Below are positions 1 through 6,579 of a stretch of DNA of 9,972 nt, piece by piece. This DNA comes from Deltaproteobacteria bacterium. Its GTDB lineage: Bacteria > Desulfobacterota > Desulfarculia > Adiutricales > Adiutricaceae. Below the pieces are notes generated by a model that saw nothing but the letters and a program-made list of their open reading frames with translations, did not search any database and was not told the origin of the DNA. A program made the translations under genes and the position numbers. The DNA lies in the NCBI GenBank assembly GCA_031257955.1, contig JAIRNQ010000080.1, forward strand, positions 1 through 9,972, written 5' to 3'. Position 1 is the first letter of the stretch. Each line of letters begins with the position of its first letter.

Positions 1-104
1 GGGCCGCTGCTGTTGCCCAAAGGGGTATCCACGGCCAAGACCGCCGCTGGGCTCAACAGGTAGAGGGATATAATTAGGCTCAAAAAGATAAATCTTTTGG
101 TCAT
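1..104 (-). CDS. lptA: N-terminal part of a probable LPS-transport periplasmic protein LptA (runs off the window)
   Basis: Reading leftward from an ATG at 104-102, the visible 34 residues are a typical Sec signal peptide: MTKR, then a hydrophobic stretch (FIFLSLIISLYLLSP), then AVLA as the likely cleavage site, then a mature start VDTPLGNSSG. The rest lies outside the window. The identity is inferred mainly from position: it follows lptC on the same strand, and in many Gram-negatives lptC is followed by lptA, whose product is a secreted protein bridging LptC to the outer-membrane LptDE complex. The short mature segment is compatible with LptA but not diagnostic. No clear Shine-Dalgarno site precedes the ATG. 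The gap to lptC is about 255 bp, whereas the two genes often overlap or nearly touch, and it is filled by a tandem repeat. Another small exported protein remains possible. Confidence 0.55.
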   Translation of the reverse strand, partial: MTKRFIFLSLIISLYLLSPAAVLAVDTPLGNSSG

Positions 105-192
105 GAATATTATTTGTTACCCGTTTCCCATACAAACTTGGTAAAAGTTTCCACTAACCGAGGGTTAGATCTTTATCCCACCGCCCCAGTCT

Positions 193-284
193 CGAATCTC
201 CCTGGCTTGAATCTCTTGGGTCCCGAATCTCCCTGGCTCGAATCTCTTGGGTCCCGAATCTCCTGGCTCGAATCTCTTGGGTCC
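193..284. repeat. Three-copy 31-bp tandem repeat between lptC and lptA
   Basis: Units lie at 193-223, 224-254 and 255-284; the third has lost one base. Each unit splits into two half-units of about 15-16 bp that both begin CGAATCTC, so the array may have grown from a shorter ancestral unit. Copies differ at only one or two positions, which suggests recent expansion. The array sits in the untranslated spacer between two genes that should be co-transcribed. A plus-strand open frame crosses it (114-374), but it has low complexity and resembles no known protein, so I do not call it a gene. Confidence 0.9.
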
Positions 285-359
285 CGATTTACCCGGGACC
301 GCGGTTCAAGGCCCTTGGCCGTAACCAAGCCAGGGACCACTGGCGGGCGACCCGGACAA

Positions 360-911
360 CTATTGGGTGATTAACATGAAGACGCGGCCTTCAACCTCCA
401 GTTGGCCGGTGGAGGTATCGTAGTTGAAATTCTTGCCGGAGAGGCTTATGTCGGGGTCCTCCAGGCAAAACTCGACCGGGCTGGAGAAGGTGCCCGAATC
501 CATGTTAAGTTCCATAGTGGGGCTTGTGATTATTCGTCCCTTATCGTCCGAGGTCCTAACCGAACCCGTCAGGACCACCAACTTGCGCGCCGGGTCGTAG
601 CGGCCCTTTTCGGACGAGATCTTATACTTACCGCTTTGGGAGGCAATGTCGGCCTTAACGCTGTTTAAAATGAAATAGTCGTCGTCCTTGTAATACTGGG
701 CCGTTTCGGCCAATACCGAAAGGGACCTCCCGTTGGCCCCGGTCTCGCTCAATACCAAATTCCCAAGACGCATATCCACGTTGGCCGGAAGCATGTCCTG
801 AAGGTTACCAAGTTTTAAGCCGCTGAGGTTCTTGGCGTTCCATAATAGGACACCCAACATGGCGACCAGTATACCCAAAACGCTAAGGATGATGAATCTA
901 ACCCTGGACAT
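360..911 (-). CDS. lptC: LPS export inner-membrane protein LptC
   Basis: LptC is a bitopic inner-membrane protein that receives lipopolysaccharide from the LptBFG ABC transporter and passes it to periplasmic LptA. The 183-residue product (E. coli LptC has 191) begins MSRVRF, has one membrane segment at about residues 6-24, and continues as a beta-rich periplasmic domain with family-like features: a region around ADIASQSGKYKISSEKGRYD, a LTGSVRTSDDKGRIITSP stretch, and a C-terminal GQLEVEGRVFM strand. I prefer the ATG at 911-909 because the membrane helix follows at once. It lacks a close Shine-Dalgarno site (AAGGAAGG lies about 24 nt upstream). An in-frame TTG at 989-987 would add 26 residues and sits about 20 nt from the predicted transcript start, so it cannot be excluded. 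The gene heads the lptC-lptA unit. Confidence 0.8.
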   Translation of the reverse strand: MSRVRFIILSVLGILVAMLGVLLWNAKNLSGLKLGNLQDMLPANVDMRLGNLVLSETGANGRSLSVLAETAQYYKDDDYFILNSVKADIASQSGKYKISSEKGRYDPARKLVVLTGSVRTSDDKGRIITSPTMELNMDSGTFSSPVEFCLEDPDISLSGKNFNYDTSTGQLEVEGRVFMLITQ

Positions 912-1017
912 GGTAAAAGTACTGTGTCGATTGACCCTTCCTTTAGGTTGGCCCGGATAACCGCGCGAAATAACCCCACGGTCCGACAAGGGCTGATCAA
1001 CTGTCGGGTATATAAAG

Positions 1018-1046
1018 ATTATACTACTTGATTACTAGCCTGTCAA
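1018..1046 (-). promoter_or_regulatory. Strong sigma-70 promoter for lptC-lptA
   Basis: On the minus strand TTGACA (1046-1041) and TATAAT (1023-1018) are exact consensus hexamers separated by exactly 17 bp. Transcription would begin near 1011. That leaves a leader of about 100 nt before the ATG at 911, or about 20 nt before the TTG at 989. A perfect match in this AT-rich spacer could arise by chance, but its direction and distance fit lptC well. Confidence 0.75.
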
Positions 1047-1581
1047 AAGTTCTTTGCATTTTTTATGCCTGAAATTTAATCGCATATATCATTGAAATTA
1101 TTACTAAAATAAGATTCCTTCCCATCAGTCCCTTTGGCCGGCGATGGCTAAACCCGCTCGCCGGTTGCCCTTCAGGCCTTTTGGGGGTCTTTGCCGAATT
1201 CCAATTGTTTCAAAATTAATTCAAAAAATTATGATATACCAGTTAAATATATTTTTAATAATAATAATCTTATAAAAATATTACTTTTATAATTTTATGC
1301 CAATATAGGCTTAAATTTTATGGTATAAATCGCCTCTTTTTGCTAATATGCGCAGCCACAACCCTCCCGGTAAAGCCATGGCTTAACGATGGCTAATGGG
1401 CTATTTTAAAGAGAATAAACTCAAATTATATCGAAATAACATCACTAAATATATACTTAAATAAATTATAATATTTTAAAAGTAGTTAGATAGTTTTATC
1501 ATTAATATTAGTGTGAAATTTCATTCAATATGCCAATTGAATTAATTAATTCCCTTACCTATCCATTATGGCTTGGTATGG
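1047..1581. other. AT-rich spacer without a recognisable gene
   Basis: Most of this stretch is strongly AT-rich (runs such as AATAATAATAAT near 1258-1269) and contains no convincing reading frame. Two short GC-richer patches stand out. One at 1138-1164 has an inverted repeat, CCGGCGA and TCGCCGG, with a 13-nt loop. The other, near 1370-1400, contains the 12-bp palindrome AAGCCATGGCTT. Neither is followed by a T-tract, so neither is a convincing intrinsic terminator. No tRNA, rRNA or known small RNA was recognised. Confidence 0.6.
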
Positions 1582-1908
1582 TTATTTTTTTTGCCCCGGG
1601 GCCGTCTTTGGAGGCTTGGCGGGCGACGTCCTTGCCGACGCCAACGGCGGGGTCCGGCCTCCCTCCACCGGCGAGCCGAAGATGGAGGCCACCTCGTCCA
1701 GAGAGTTTCAGGCAAGCCGGCAAGCCTTTATAATCTTCAATAATGTGATAAAATGGCGACATATCCCATAGAAGTTGGTCTTTAGGCGCAACCAATGCCA
1801 GGGTCGCTGGAAGTTACGCTTTAAGTATAAAAGAATTCTTGGTACGCTAGCAAGCGGGTTAGCAAAAAAAGCGGTAGGGAGGTTTATCTTAAAAAATAAT
1901 GTATACAT
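1582..1908 (-). pseudogene. Possible 3' remnant of a decayed, unidentified gene
   Basis: A GC-rich island (about 1595-1710) inside AT-rich DNA reads on the minus strand as a coding-like tail: SLDEVASIFGSPVEGG, then a Pro/Ala/Lys-rich end PKTAPGQKK and a TAA at 1584-1582. An in-frame TGA at 1710-1708 interrupts it. Upstream in the same frame lie 66 further codons to 1908. In a neighbouring frame the segment WDMSPFYHIIEDYKGLPACL also looks protein-like and would need a frameshift to join the tail. I recognise no family. It may be a degraded gene end, or a chance frame in GC-rich DNA. Confidence 0.3.
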
Positions 1909-2095
1909 GGTACAATAGCATCCAATATAGCAGATATTAACGATAATTTAGACAAATCGGCCAAGATTGGCTTCACCCCGAGAATTGCCCTGACGGGTCG
2001 CCCTCGGTCGGCGGGAACGGGTAAGCTTAGTTTTTCCTGGCTATTTTATGGCCTTGAGTGCCTTAAACGGCGTTCGGCCCACTCAGCAAATTATT
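1909..2095. other. Upstream region of the M23-type gene; no firm promoter
   Basis: A TACAAT hexamer at 1911-1916 could be a -10 element for the gene starting at 2109, but no good -35 element lies 16-18 bp upstream of it. Base composition changes from AT-rich to mixed near 1960. Nothing else was recognised. Confidence 0.3.
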
Positions 2096-2108
2096 GGAGG
2101 AACCGACG

Positions 2109-3326
2109 ATGAAAAAAATCGTGGCGACGCTGGTCGCTGTCGTCATACTGTCAAGCTCGGTAACGCTCATGGCCATGGAAATCGATCCGTCCGAAGTCGA
2201 AATGGCCAAAGAAAAGCTCACCAAGTTGATGGTGGTTCTCTCTTCGGCGGACGCCGAGGCCTATAGGGCGCTCGTTCAACCAATCGGGATCCCCCAGTTT
2301 ATCTATGAATCGACTCGGGAAAACGCGTTTAACGATATGGCTGGGGTCAACTTGGATAACTATTATTTTTACTTTTACAAAACCGTCAGAAAAGGGATTT
2401 GCGTAAGGGGTGATAATTGTGACCTTAGCGAACATATTTTATATCATTCGTTAGACCTCGTTTCGTCTGTCTATGGCGAGCCCGGTATAACTAACTTCAA
2501 ATTTGATAGGAACGGTTTATTCACTTTCTTTTTGACTAACGAGTACAAATTCGCCGGCAATGTCCTCGACGCCACGTTTTTCGGTGAAAGCATTGTAATA
2601 TCGGTGGCTAAATTAACGGATTATCTCCTCCCCGATCTTGGCTCGCCAGCGATCGAGCCGCAATTGGCCGCCCCGCCCGGTCCCATGGGCTGGAAAAAAC
2701 CTTGGAAAAGCTCGGTTAAACTAATGGTCGGCAAGGACAACCCCAAAAGCGACGCGGCCAGGCCTTGCGAATCGGGCAGGTGCGGCCACACCGCCGGAAC
2801 GTCCGCGCCTTTTTTGGGCAACGTCATCGAGGAAGGAGTCGATTCCGTTCGCGACCCGAAATACGCCCTCGATCTGTTGCCGGTGGACTTTGAAAGTTAC
2901 GATCCCGGCAAAAACCCCATATTTTTACACGCGCCGGCTGACGGGACCATCGTCAGGGTCAACCTGGACCCGACTTGTCCCGGGTCATGCGTGACCGGTT
3001 CTGGGACCTTCGGAAACCATATTATCGTGAAAACCGAAGACGACGAGATGTATCTGATGGCCCATCTGGCTTATTTTAACCAGGGCAGAGAATTTACTGT
3101 AAACCATGGCGACAATCTTGGGAAGGCCTCGTCCAGGGTCACCCAGGGAGAATTCATCGGGGTTTTGGGGTCCACCGCCACTGTGGGCGATTCTGGGCAA
3201 ACGTTTTTCAGCGTGCCCCACCTCCATTTTGAAGTCCCCAGCCGATCCTACAAGAGCGGCATAGGCCTTTTTGGGATGGGCAAGGATGAATTCACCGCCG
3301 GCAAGCTGATCTCCGGCGATTTTTAA
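2109..3326 (+). CDS. Secreted M23-family (LytM-type) peptidase-fold protein, possibly non-canonical metal site
   Basis: M23 proteins are zinc endopeptidases of peptidoglycan, or catalytically dead relatives that activate amidases. This 405-residue product starts at an ATG 8 nt after GGAGG (2096-2100). It has a Sec signal peptide (MKKIVATLVAVVILSSSVTLMA), an unassigned region to about residue 230, and a C-terminal M23 domain at about 240-380. The second zinc motif is intact (HLHFE, His371 and His373), as is the active-site MAHL (His319). The first motif, normally HxxxD, reads KYALD (251-255): Asp255 is present, but Lys replaces the His ligand if the alignment is right. Three close Cys pairs (98/104, 220/225, 290/294) could form disulfides in the periplasm. 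It stands alone on its strand, so context gives no partner. The fold is fairly sure; catalytic activity is not. Confidence 0.8.
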   Translation: MKKIVATLVAVVILSSSVTLMAMEIDPSEVEMAKEKLTKLMVVLSSADAEAYRALVQPIGIPQFIYESTRENAFNDMAGVNLDNYYFYFYKTVRKGICVRGDNCDLSEHILYHSLDLVSSVYGEPGITNFKFDRNGLFTFFLTNEYKFAGNVLDATFFGESIVISVAKLTDYLLPDLGSPAIEPQLAAPPGPMGWKKPWKSSVKLMVGKDNPKSDAARPCESGRCGHTAGTSAPFLGNVIEEGVDSVRDPKYALDLLPVDFESYDPGKNPIFLHAPADGTIVRVNLDPTCPGSCVTGSGTFGNHIIVKTEDDEMYLMAHLAYFNQGREFTVNHGDNLGKASSRVTQGEFIGVLGSTATVGDSGQTFFSVPHLHFEVPSRSYKSGIGLFGMGKDEFTAGKLISGDF

Positions 3327-3335
3327 CGCCGGTGG

Positions 3336-3357
3336 CGGGCGCCAGTTTTGGCGCCCG
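3336..3357. terminator. Hairpin after the M23-type gene, possible terminator
   Basis: CGGGCGCCA and TGGCGCCCG form a perfect 9-bp stem around the loop GTTT, 9 nt after the stop codon. No T-tract follows on the plus strand, so it is not a canonical intrinsic terminator. It may instead stabilise the 3' end of the transcript. Confidence 0.5.
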
Positions 3358-3467
3358 ACCCTCGGCGGGCGGGCTTATCCAACCTGGGCGGTCTCTCTTA
3401 TAAAACTACGGCGGGGCCTTCCCCAGCCTTTCCATTTAGCCTTTTCCTGGGCCAAGTGGCATAGTCT

Positions 3468-3753
3468 GCCAAGCGAATGTCTTTGGGTTTTATAATAATT
3501 TCTCCGATAGCCATATCCTCGCCGATTCTTCGGCGGTTCAATCGCGATAAGCGCTGGCCTGGATTATAGTCGGTAAGCGGATCTATCTTATGGGAGCGGC
3601 CCACAAGTCGGCCAAGCGAATGTCTTTGGGCTTTATTGTAATATCTCCGATAGACATATCCTCGCCGATTCTCCAGCGGTTCAATCGCGATAAGCGCTAG
3701 CCTGGATTATAGGCGGAAAGCGGATCTATCTTATGGGAACGGCCCACAAGTCG
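3468..3753. repeat. 143-bp tandem duplication
   Basis: Copy 1 is 3468-3610 and copy 2 is 3611-3753. They align without gaps, with 11 differences (about 92% identity). The first 7 bases of a third copy (GCCAAGC) follow at 3754. A minus-strand frame through copy 1 (about 3604-3398) is coding-like, with GEDMAIGEIIIKPKDIRLA. In the same frame copy 2 keeps most residues but has a stop, and 9 of the 11 base changes alter the codon meaning. That is not what purifying selection on a protein would give. It may be a duplicated fragment of a lost gene or a non-coding repeat. Confidence 0.9.
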
Positions 3754-3760
3754 GCCAAGC

Positions 3761-4012
3761 AATGGCTAAACGAATAACCAAAGCCAAAATGGCGCGAGAA
3801 CTGTGGCCAAAAACGCCCTTATGGGAAGCCAGACGGTTTGGTGACGGTTAACGCTGAAACTCGATGGCCCCATGGGCCAAAGGCGAGAGGGGAGGCGGGC
3901 AGGGGACAAACTGGCCGGAGAGAAGGCTGAATCGGCCGAGACGGGGGGCAGTTGTGGCGGCCTGGACTTCCCGAACCGGCCTGGCCTGGGTCAACTCGGG
4001 AAATCCGGCCGT
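3761..4012. other. Non-coding stretch between repeats
   Basis: GC-rich, with no supported gene. It holds one inverted repeat, TGGCCC and GGGCCA, around CAT at 3865-3879. A plus-strand frame from 3864 is rich in Arg and Gly and shares no recognisable motif. Confidence 0.5.
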
Positions 4013-4164
4013 AAAGGTTAGCTACTGGCTGAGGCGACCAAATCGTCGATCTTTTTCAGCCCTTCGGGGATGGGGACTTTGCGCTGGCAAAGGTTAGCTA
4101 CTGGCTGAGGCGACCAAATCGTTGATCTTTTTCAGCTCTTCGGGGATGGGGATGTTCTGCGGGC
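4013..4164. repeat. 76-bp tandem duplication of the reductase 3' end
   Basis: 4089-4164 contains the last codons and stop of the aldo/keto reductase gene (minus strand). 4013-4088 is an adjacent second copy with 7 differences (about 91% identity). The extra copy lies downstream of the true stop and still reads VPIPEGLKKIDDLVASASS plus stop, against IPIPEELKKINDLVASASS in the gene. Because 76 is not a multiple of three and the gene already has its stop, the copy is untranslated. Confidence 0.9.
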
Positions 4165-5245
4165 AATGGTGGGTACATTCCTCGCAGGAGACGCAGTTTA
4201 CCGCCTTCTCGCCCTCGGAAAGGGCCCGATAGTTATTTATGAAAACGAAGGGGGCGAACTGGGGGTTTTCCAGGTTCATGGTGGCGAATTGGTTATAGAT
4301 GGCCAGATTGACCGGGATGTTGACTCCGGAGGGGCAGTCCATGCAATAGCCGCAACCGGTGCAGGGGATTGGGTTGGCCAGCCGGAAAGACTCGGCGGCC
4401 TTTTTTAGGACCTCGACCTCTTCGGGGTTAAGGGGCTTAAAGGCGTTGAAGGTGGACAGGTTCTCGTCCATCTGCTGGGGCAGGCTCATGCCGCTCAGGA
4501 CGGTCATGACCCCCGGGTTTGAGGCGGCGTACCTTAAGGCCCAGGAAGCTTGGCTGGCCACCGGGTCGTGGTCTTTTAGGACTTTAACGGCGGCGGCCGG
4601 AAGGTTGGCCAAGGCCCCTCCGCGGACGGGTTCCATTATGACCACCGGGATGTTTTTGTCCACCAAGCGCCCATAAAGTTCGCCACTTTTAAGGGCTTGC
4701 CAGTCGATGTAGTTAAGTTGGATTTGGGTAAAATCCCAGGCGTAACGGTCCAAAAGGTTCCCCAGATGCTCGGGGCCGTCATGCATGGAAAAGCCCAGTC
4801 GGCGAATGGCCCCCTCGTCTTTCTTGGCCCGCAGAAACTCGTAAAGGCCGATCTTTTCGAGGATCGTGAGGTTGTCCGAGTTGAGGTTGTGGACCAGGTA
4901 GAAATCGATGTGGTCGGTTTTCAGGTTGGCCAGCTGCTTGTCGAAGATGCCCTTGGCCTGGTCCAGATCGCTCAGCGACCAGGTGGGCATTTTGGTTGCC
5001 AGGTTGTAGGAGTCCCTGGGGTGGCGAGACAAGGCCTTGCCGGCGAAGATCTCGCTTTGGCCGTCGTGGTAGACGTAGGCCGTGTCGAAATAATTTATCC
5101 CCCCGGCCAAGGCCTTGTCGACCATCAATTCGGCCGTGGGGTAGTCGATATCCTTGGGGACGTTGTTTACGGTGGGCAGGCGCATGAGGCCAAAGCCCAA
5201 AAGAGAAATCTCTTTTCCGATGGACGGAAAGTATCGTTTCTCCAT
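4094..5245 (-). CDS. Aldo/keto reductase with C-terminal double 4Fe-4S cluster domain
   Basis: The 383-residue product combines an NAD(P)H-type aldo/keto reductase barrel (about 1-285) with a ferredoxin-like tail. The reductase tetrad is present: Asp54, Tyr59, Lys85 and His119 (in FDTAYVY, ATKMP and YLVHN). The tail has two cysteine sets, C295-C298-C301-C304P (CTGCGYCMDCP) and C351-C354-C357-C361P, as expected for two 4Fe-4S clusters. Proteins of this type are common in anaerobes and are cytoplasmic; the substrate cannot be read from sequence. The ATG at 5245 is preceded by GAGGTGA (5258-5252) at good spacing. Upstream lies a structured leader with a terminator; downstream the gene's own 3' end is duplicated. 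The gene appears intact. Confidence 0.9.
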   Translation of the reverse strand: MEKRYFPSIGKEISLLGFGLMRLPTVNNVPKDIDYPTAELMVDKALAGGINYFDTAYVYHDGQSEIFAGKALSRHPRDSYNLATKMPTWSLSDLDQAKGIFDKQLANLKTDHIDFYLVHNLNSDNLTILEKIGLYEFLRAKKDEGAIRRLGFSMHDGPEHLGNLLDRYAWDFTQIQLNYIDWQALKSGELYGRLVDKNIPVVIMEPVRGGALANLPAAAVKVLKDHDPVASQASWALRYAASNPGVMTVLSGMSLPQQMDENLSTFNAFKPLNPEEVEVLKKAAESFRLANPIPCTGCGYCMDCPSGVNIPVNLAIYNQFATMNLENPQFAPFVFINNYRALSEGEKAVNCVSCEECTHHCPQNIPIPEELKKINDLVASASS

Positions 5246-5448
5246 ATTTGCTCACCTCGCGCGGCTTTCTTAGCCGCAGATTGAACGAAAAAACCCCCGC
5301 CTTGGGTCAGGGGAGGTTTAAGGTTGGTTACGGTAAAGCCTGACGGAAGTCGATAAGAGGCCCCTTCGTGGGGCCAATTGTTAAAAGCCTAAAGCCTCCT
5401 TTCGGTATCCATGGCCGTAAACGCCAATACCACGGCCAGTTAAAGGTT
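5246..5448 (-). promoter_or_regulatory. Structured leader of the reductase gene, candidate attenuator
   Basis: Read on the minus strand, three hairpins follow one another. The first is TGGCCGT with ACGGCCA (5438-5412), the second GGCCCC with GGGGCC (5375-5359), and the third a terminator (5319-5288) about 43 nt before the start codon. Two upstream elements could pair with the terminator's 5' arm and open it. GTCAGG (5344-5339) is complementary to CCTGAC (5311-5306). GGAGG followed by CTTT (5399-5391) is complementary to AAACCTCC with one bulge. No known riboswitch class was recognised, and no clear promoter was found. The regulatory role is inference. Confidence 0.4.
5288..5319 (-). terminator. 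Intrinsic terminator in the leader of the reductase gene
   Basis: On the minus strand AAACCTCCCCT pairs with AGGCGGGGGTTT (10 of 11 positions, counting G-T pairs, with one C-C mismatch) around a short loop. The stem runs into six T residues (5293-5288). It could end transcripts from the pentapeptide gene, or act as an attenuator, because too little room remains downstream for a separate promoter before the start at 5245. Confidence 0.65.
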
Positions 5449-5519
5449 GATCAAGGCGTAAAAAACCCCAATATTTAGAGGGCGCGGTTCAACGGCGGCG
5501 TGAAATTAAACGCTAAATT
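5449..5519. repeat. Dispersed intergenic repeat, copy 1
   Basis: About 71 bp that match 8535-8603 in the same orientation at about 78% identity with one 2-nt gap. The core GGGCGCGGTTCAA is exact in both. Weaker similarity may continue some 35 bp further downstream. Both copies are intergenic. Confidence 0.7.
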
Positions 5520-5702
5520 TACGCCCCATAAGCTAGTTCACGGGTTTTTGCCGGTTTTTCAGGGGTTTTGGGGGTAAAAATCAGCCCAGGCTAACGACCG
5601 GCCCAAAAAAATCCTGGTTTATACCTACGTTTACGGCCAAGGGCCGATGGCCGGGCCCAGCCCCGGCGTCCCATGTCAAGGGCTAGCCGGCGCCTCGGGG
5701 CG

Positions 5703-6047
5703 TCACTCGCAGCGGCCGGATTGGCGGAGCCTGGTTCCGGTATGCAACGAAAGCTGAATCTCGCAGGCCGAGAGATTTTTGGGGAAAAGGCAACCGCTAA
5801 TTTGGGCGTTTTTTATGCTGGCCCCGTCCAGGTTGGCCCCGGACAGATCCAGCCCGCAAAGATTGGCCCCCCTCAGGTAACAGCCCCTAAGATCGGCGGT
5901 CGACAGGTTAAAGGAGCGCAGGTCTAAATCGCTCAAGTTTTGGCACGTCAGGTTGGGGGCTTTGCCCTCGACAACCAGTTTGTTAAATTCGGCGGCGTTC
6001 TCTTCGAACATGATGGTGGGTTTTGGGGTCCTCTTAATTTCAGCCAT
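5703..6047 (-). CDS. Small pentapeptide-repeat protein
   Basis: The 114-residue product has an N-terminal lead (1-30, MAEIKRTPKPTIMFEENAAE), then about twelve consecutive pentapeptide units at 31-90. Examples are QNLSD, ADLRG, ANLCG, LDLSG and ANLDG, with Leu or Phe at the central position as the right-handed quadrilateral beta-helix requires. A short C-terminal tail follows (about 91-114, including EIQLSLHTGTRLR). Pentapeptide proteins have varied roles and none can be assigned here. There is no signal peptide, so it is probably cytoplasmic. The ATG at 6047 follows GAGAGGA about 10 nt upstream. The reductase gene lies about 460 bp downstream beyond a terminator, so co-transcription is doubtful. 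Confidence 0.85.
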   Translation of the reverse strand: MAEIKRTPKPTIMFEENAAEFNKLVVEGKAPNLTCQNLSDLDLRSFNLSTADLRGCYLRGANLCGLDLSGANLDGASIKNAQISGCLFPKNLSACEIQLSLHTGTRLRQSGRCE

Positions 6048-6379
6048 CGCGGGTTATCCTCTCATTTTTTTTCTCCGGCCGAAAAATGGCCGGTTACGGT
6101 CGTTTTCCGCCGAACGCGCCCGGCGGCTATTCGTCGGTCGCCGCTTATCGTTTCATGGCCCGGGGCTTTCCCGGCCAAAGGGCCCGGCAACGGGGGCCAG
6201 CCAAAGGCGTGGGTAAAAGCGGCCGGCGGGGAACAGTCATTTTGGGCGCGCCCGTTTGGGGTTAATTGGCTAATACGATATGGAAATTATAGCCGAAGCC
6301 ATGAACAAAGTCCAAAGCAAGATTGGCCTTGGGCCGCGACCGGCCTTTGGTCCGGCGGACCGGCGGACCGGAGGGGTCC
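6048..6379. other. GC-rich spacer without a supported gene
   Basis: Several open frames cross this region on both strands, but all are Arg/Pro/Gly-rich, overlap one another and show no family motif. The notable structures are GGTCCG-G-CGGACC (6349-6361), which is partly repeated in the next 10 bases, and a minus-strand TATAAT (6291-6286) with a weak TTGGAC 18 bp upstream. The latter could drive the pentapeptide gene with a long leader; support is weak. Confidence 0.45.
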
Positions 6380-6409
6380 TTGTGATGTCCGGCGTCAATA
6401 AAGTACAAT
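6380..6409 (+). promoter_or_regulatory. Candidate promoter for cobU-hemW
   Basis: TTGTGA (6380-6385, four of six consensus positions) and TACAAT (6404-6409, five of six) are separated by 18 bp. The resulting leader to the cobU start would be about 165 nt. I looked there for a cobalamin riboswitch, which often precedes B12 genes, and did not find the conserved B12-box elements. Confidence 0.4.
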
Positions 6410-6579
6410 AACGTGACCAAAACAATCGGTGCCGCTTCCGGCCTAGCGGCCTGGGCTGCCTTCCGGTGGCCTTTGGCGGCTTTGCTCCCTTTGTGGCAAG
6501 GCCAGCGGCGGGCATGACCCATTGGCCCTCCGGGCCGGGCCTGGGCGGAGACAAACGGTAGCTCTTGGAGGCTAAGGGC

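Noticed and set aside
2094..2108. Upstream TTG start for the M23-type gene
   Set aside because: It would overlap the ribosome site GGAGG and place charged residues before a clean signal peptide; the ATG at 2109 fits better.
3531..3560. tRNA T-loop-like GGTTCAATC
   Set aside because: The flanking bases do not form a 5-bp T-stem and no acceptor or anticodon arms can be built; the word also recurs in repeats.
3398..3604. Small minus-strand gene over 143-bp copy 1
   Set aside because: It has a GTG start without a ribosome site, the equivalent frame in copy 2 is broken, and most differences are non-synonymous.
4697..5284. Plus-strand frame of 195 codons
   Set aside because: It is a shadow of the reductase gene, whose own frame carries all catalytic and iron-sulfur residues.
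5940..6401. Plus-strand frame of 153 codons
   Set aside because: It is antisense to the start of the pentapeptide gene, low in complexity and without family features.
6410..6579. Cobalamin riboswitch upstream of cobU
   Set aside because: CGGTGCC followed by TTCCGG looks faintly like part of the conserved core, but the B12 box and the CCCGCCACTG-like segment are absent.
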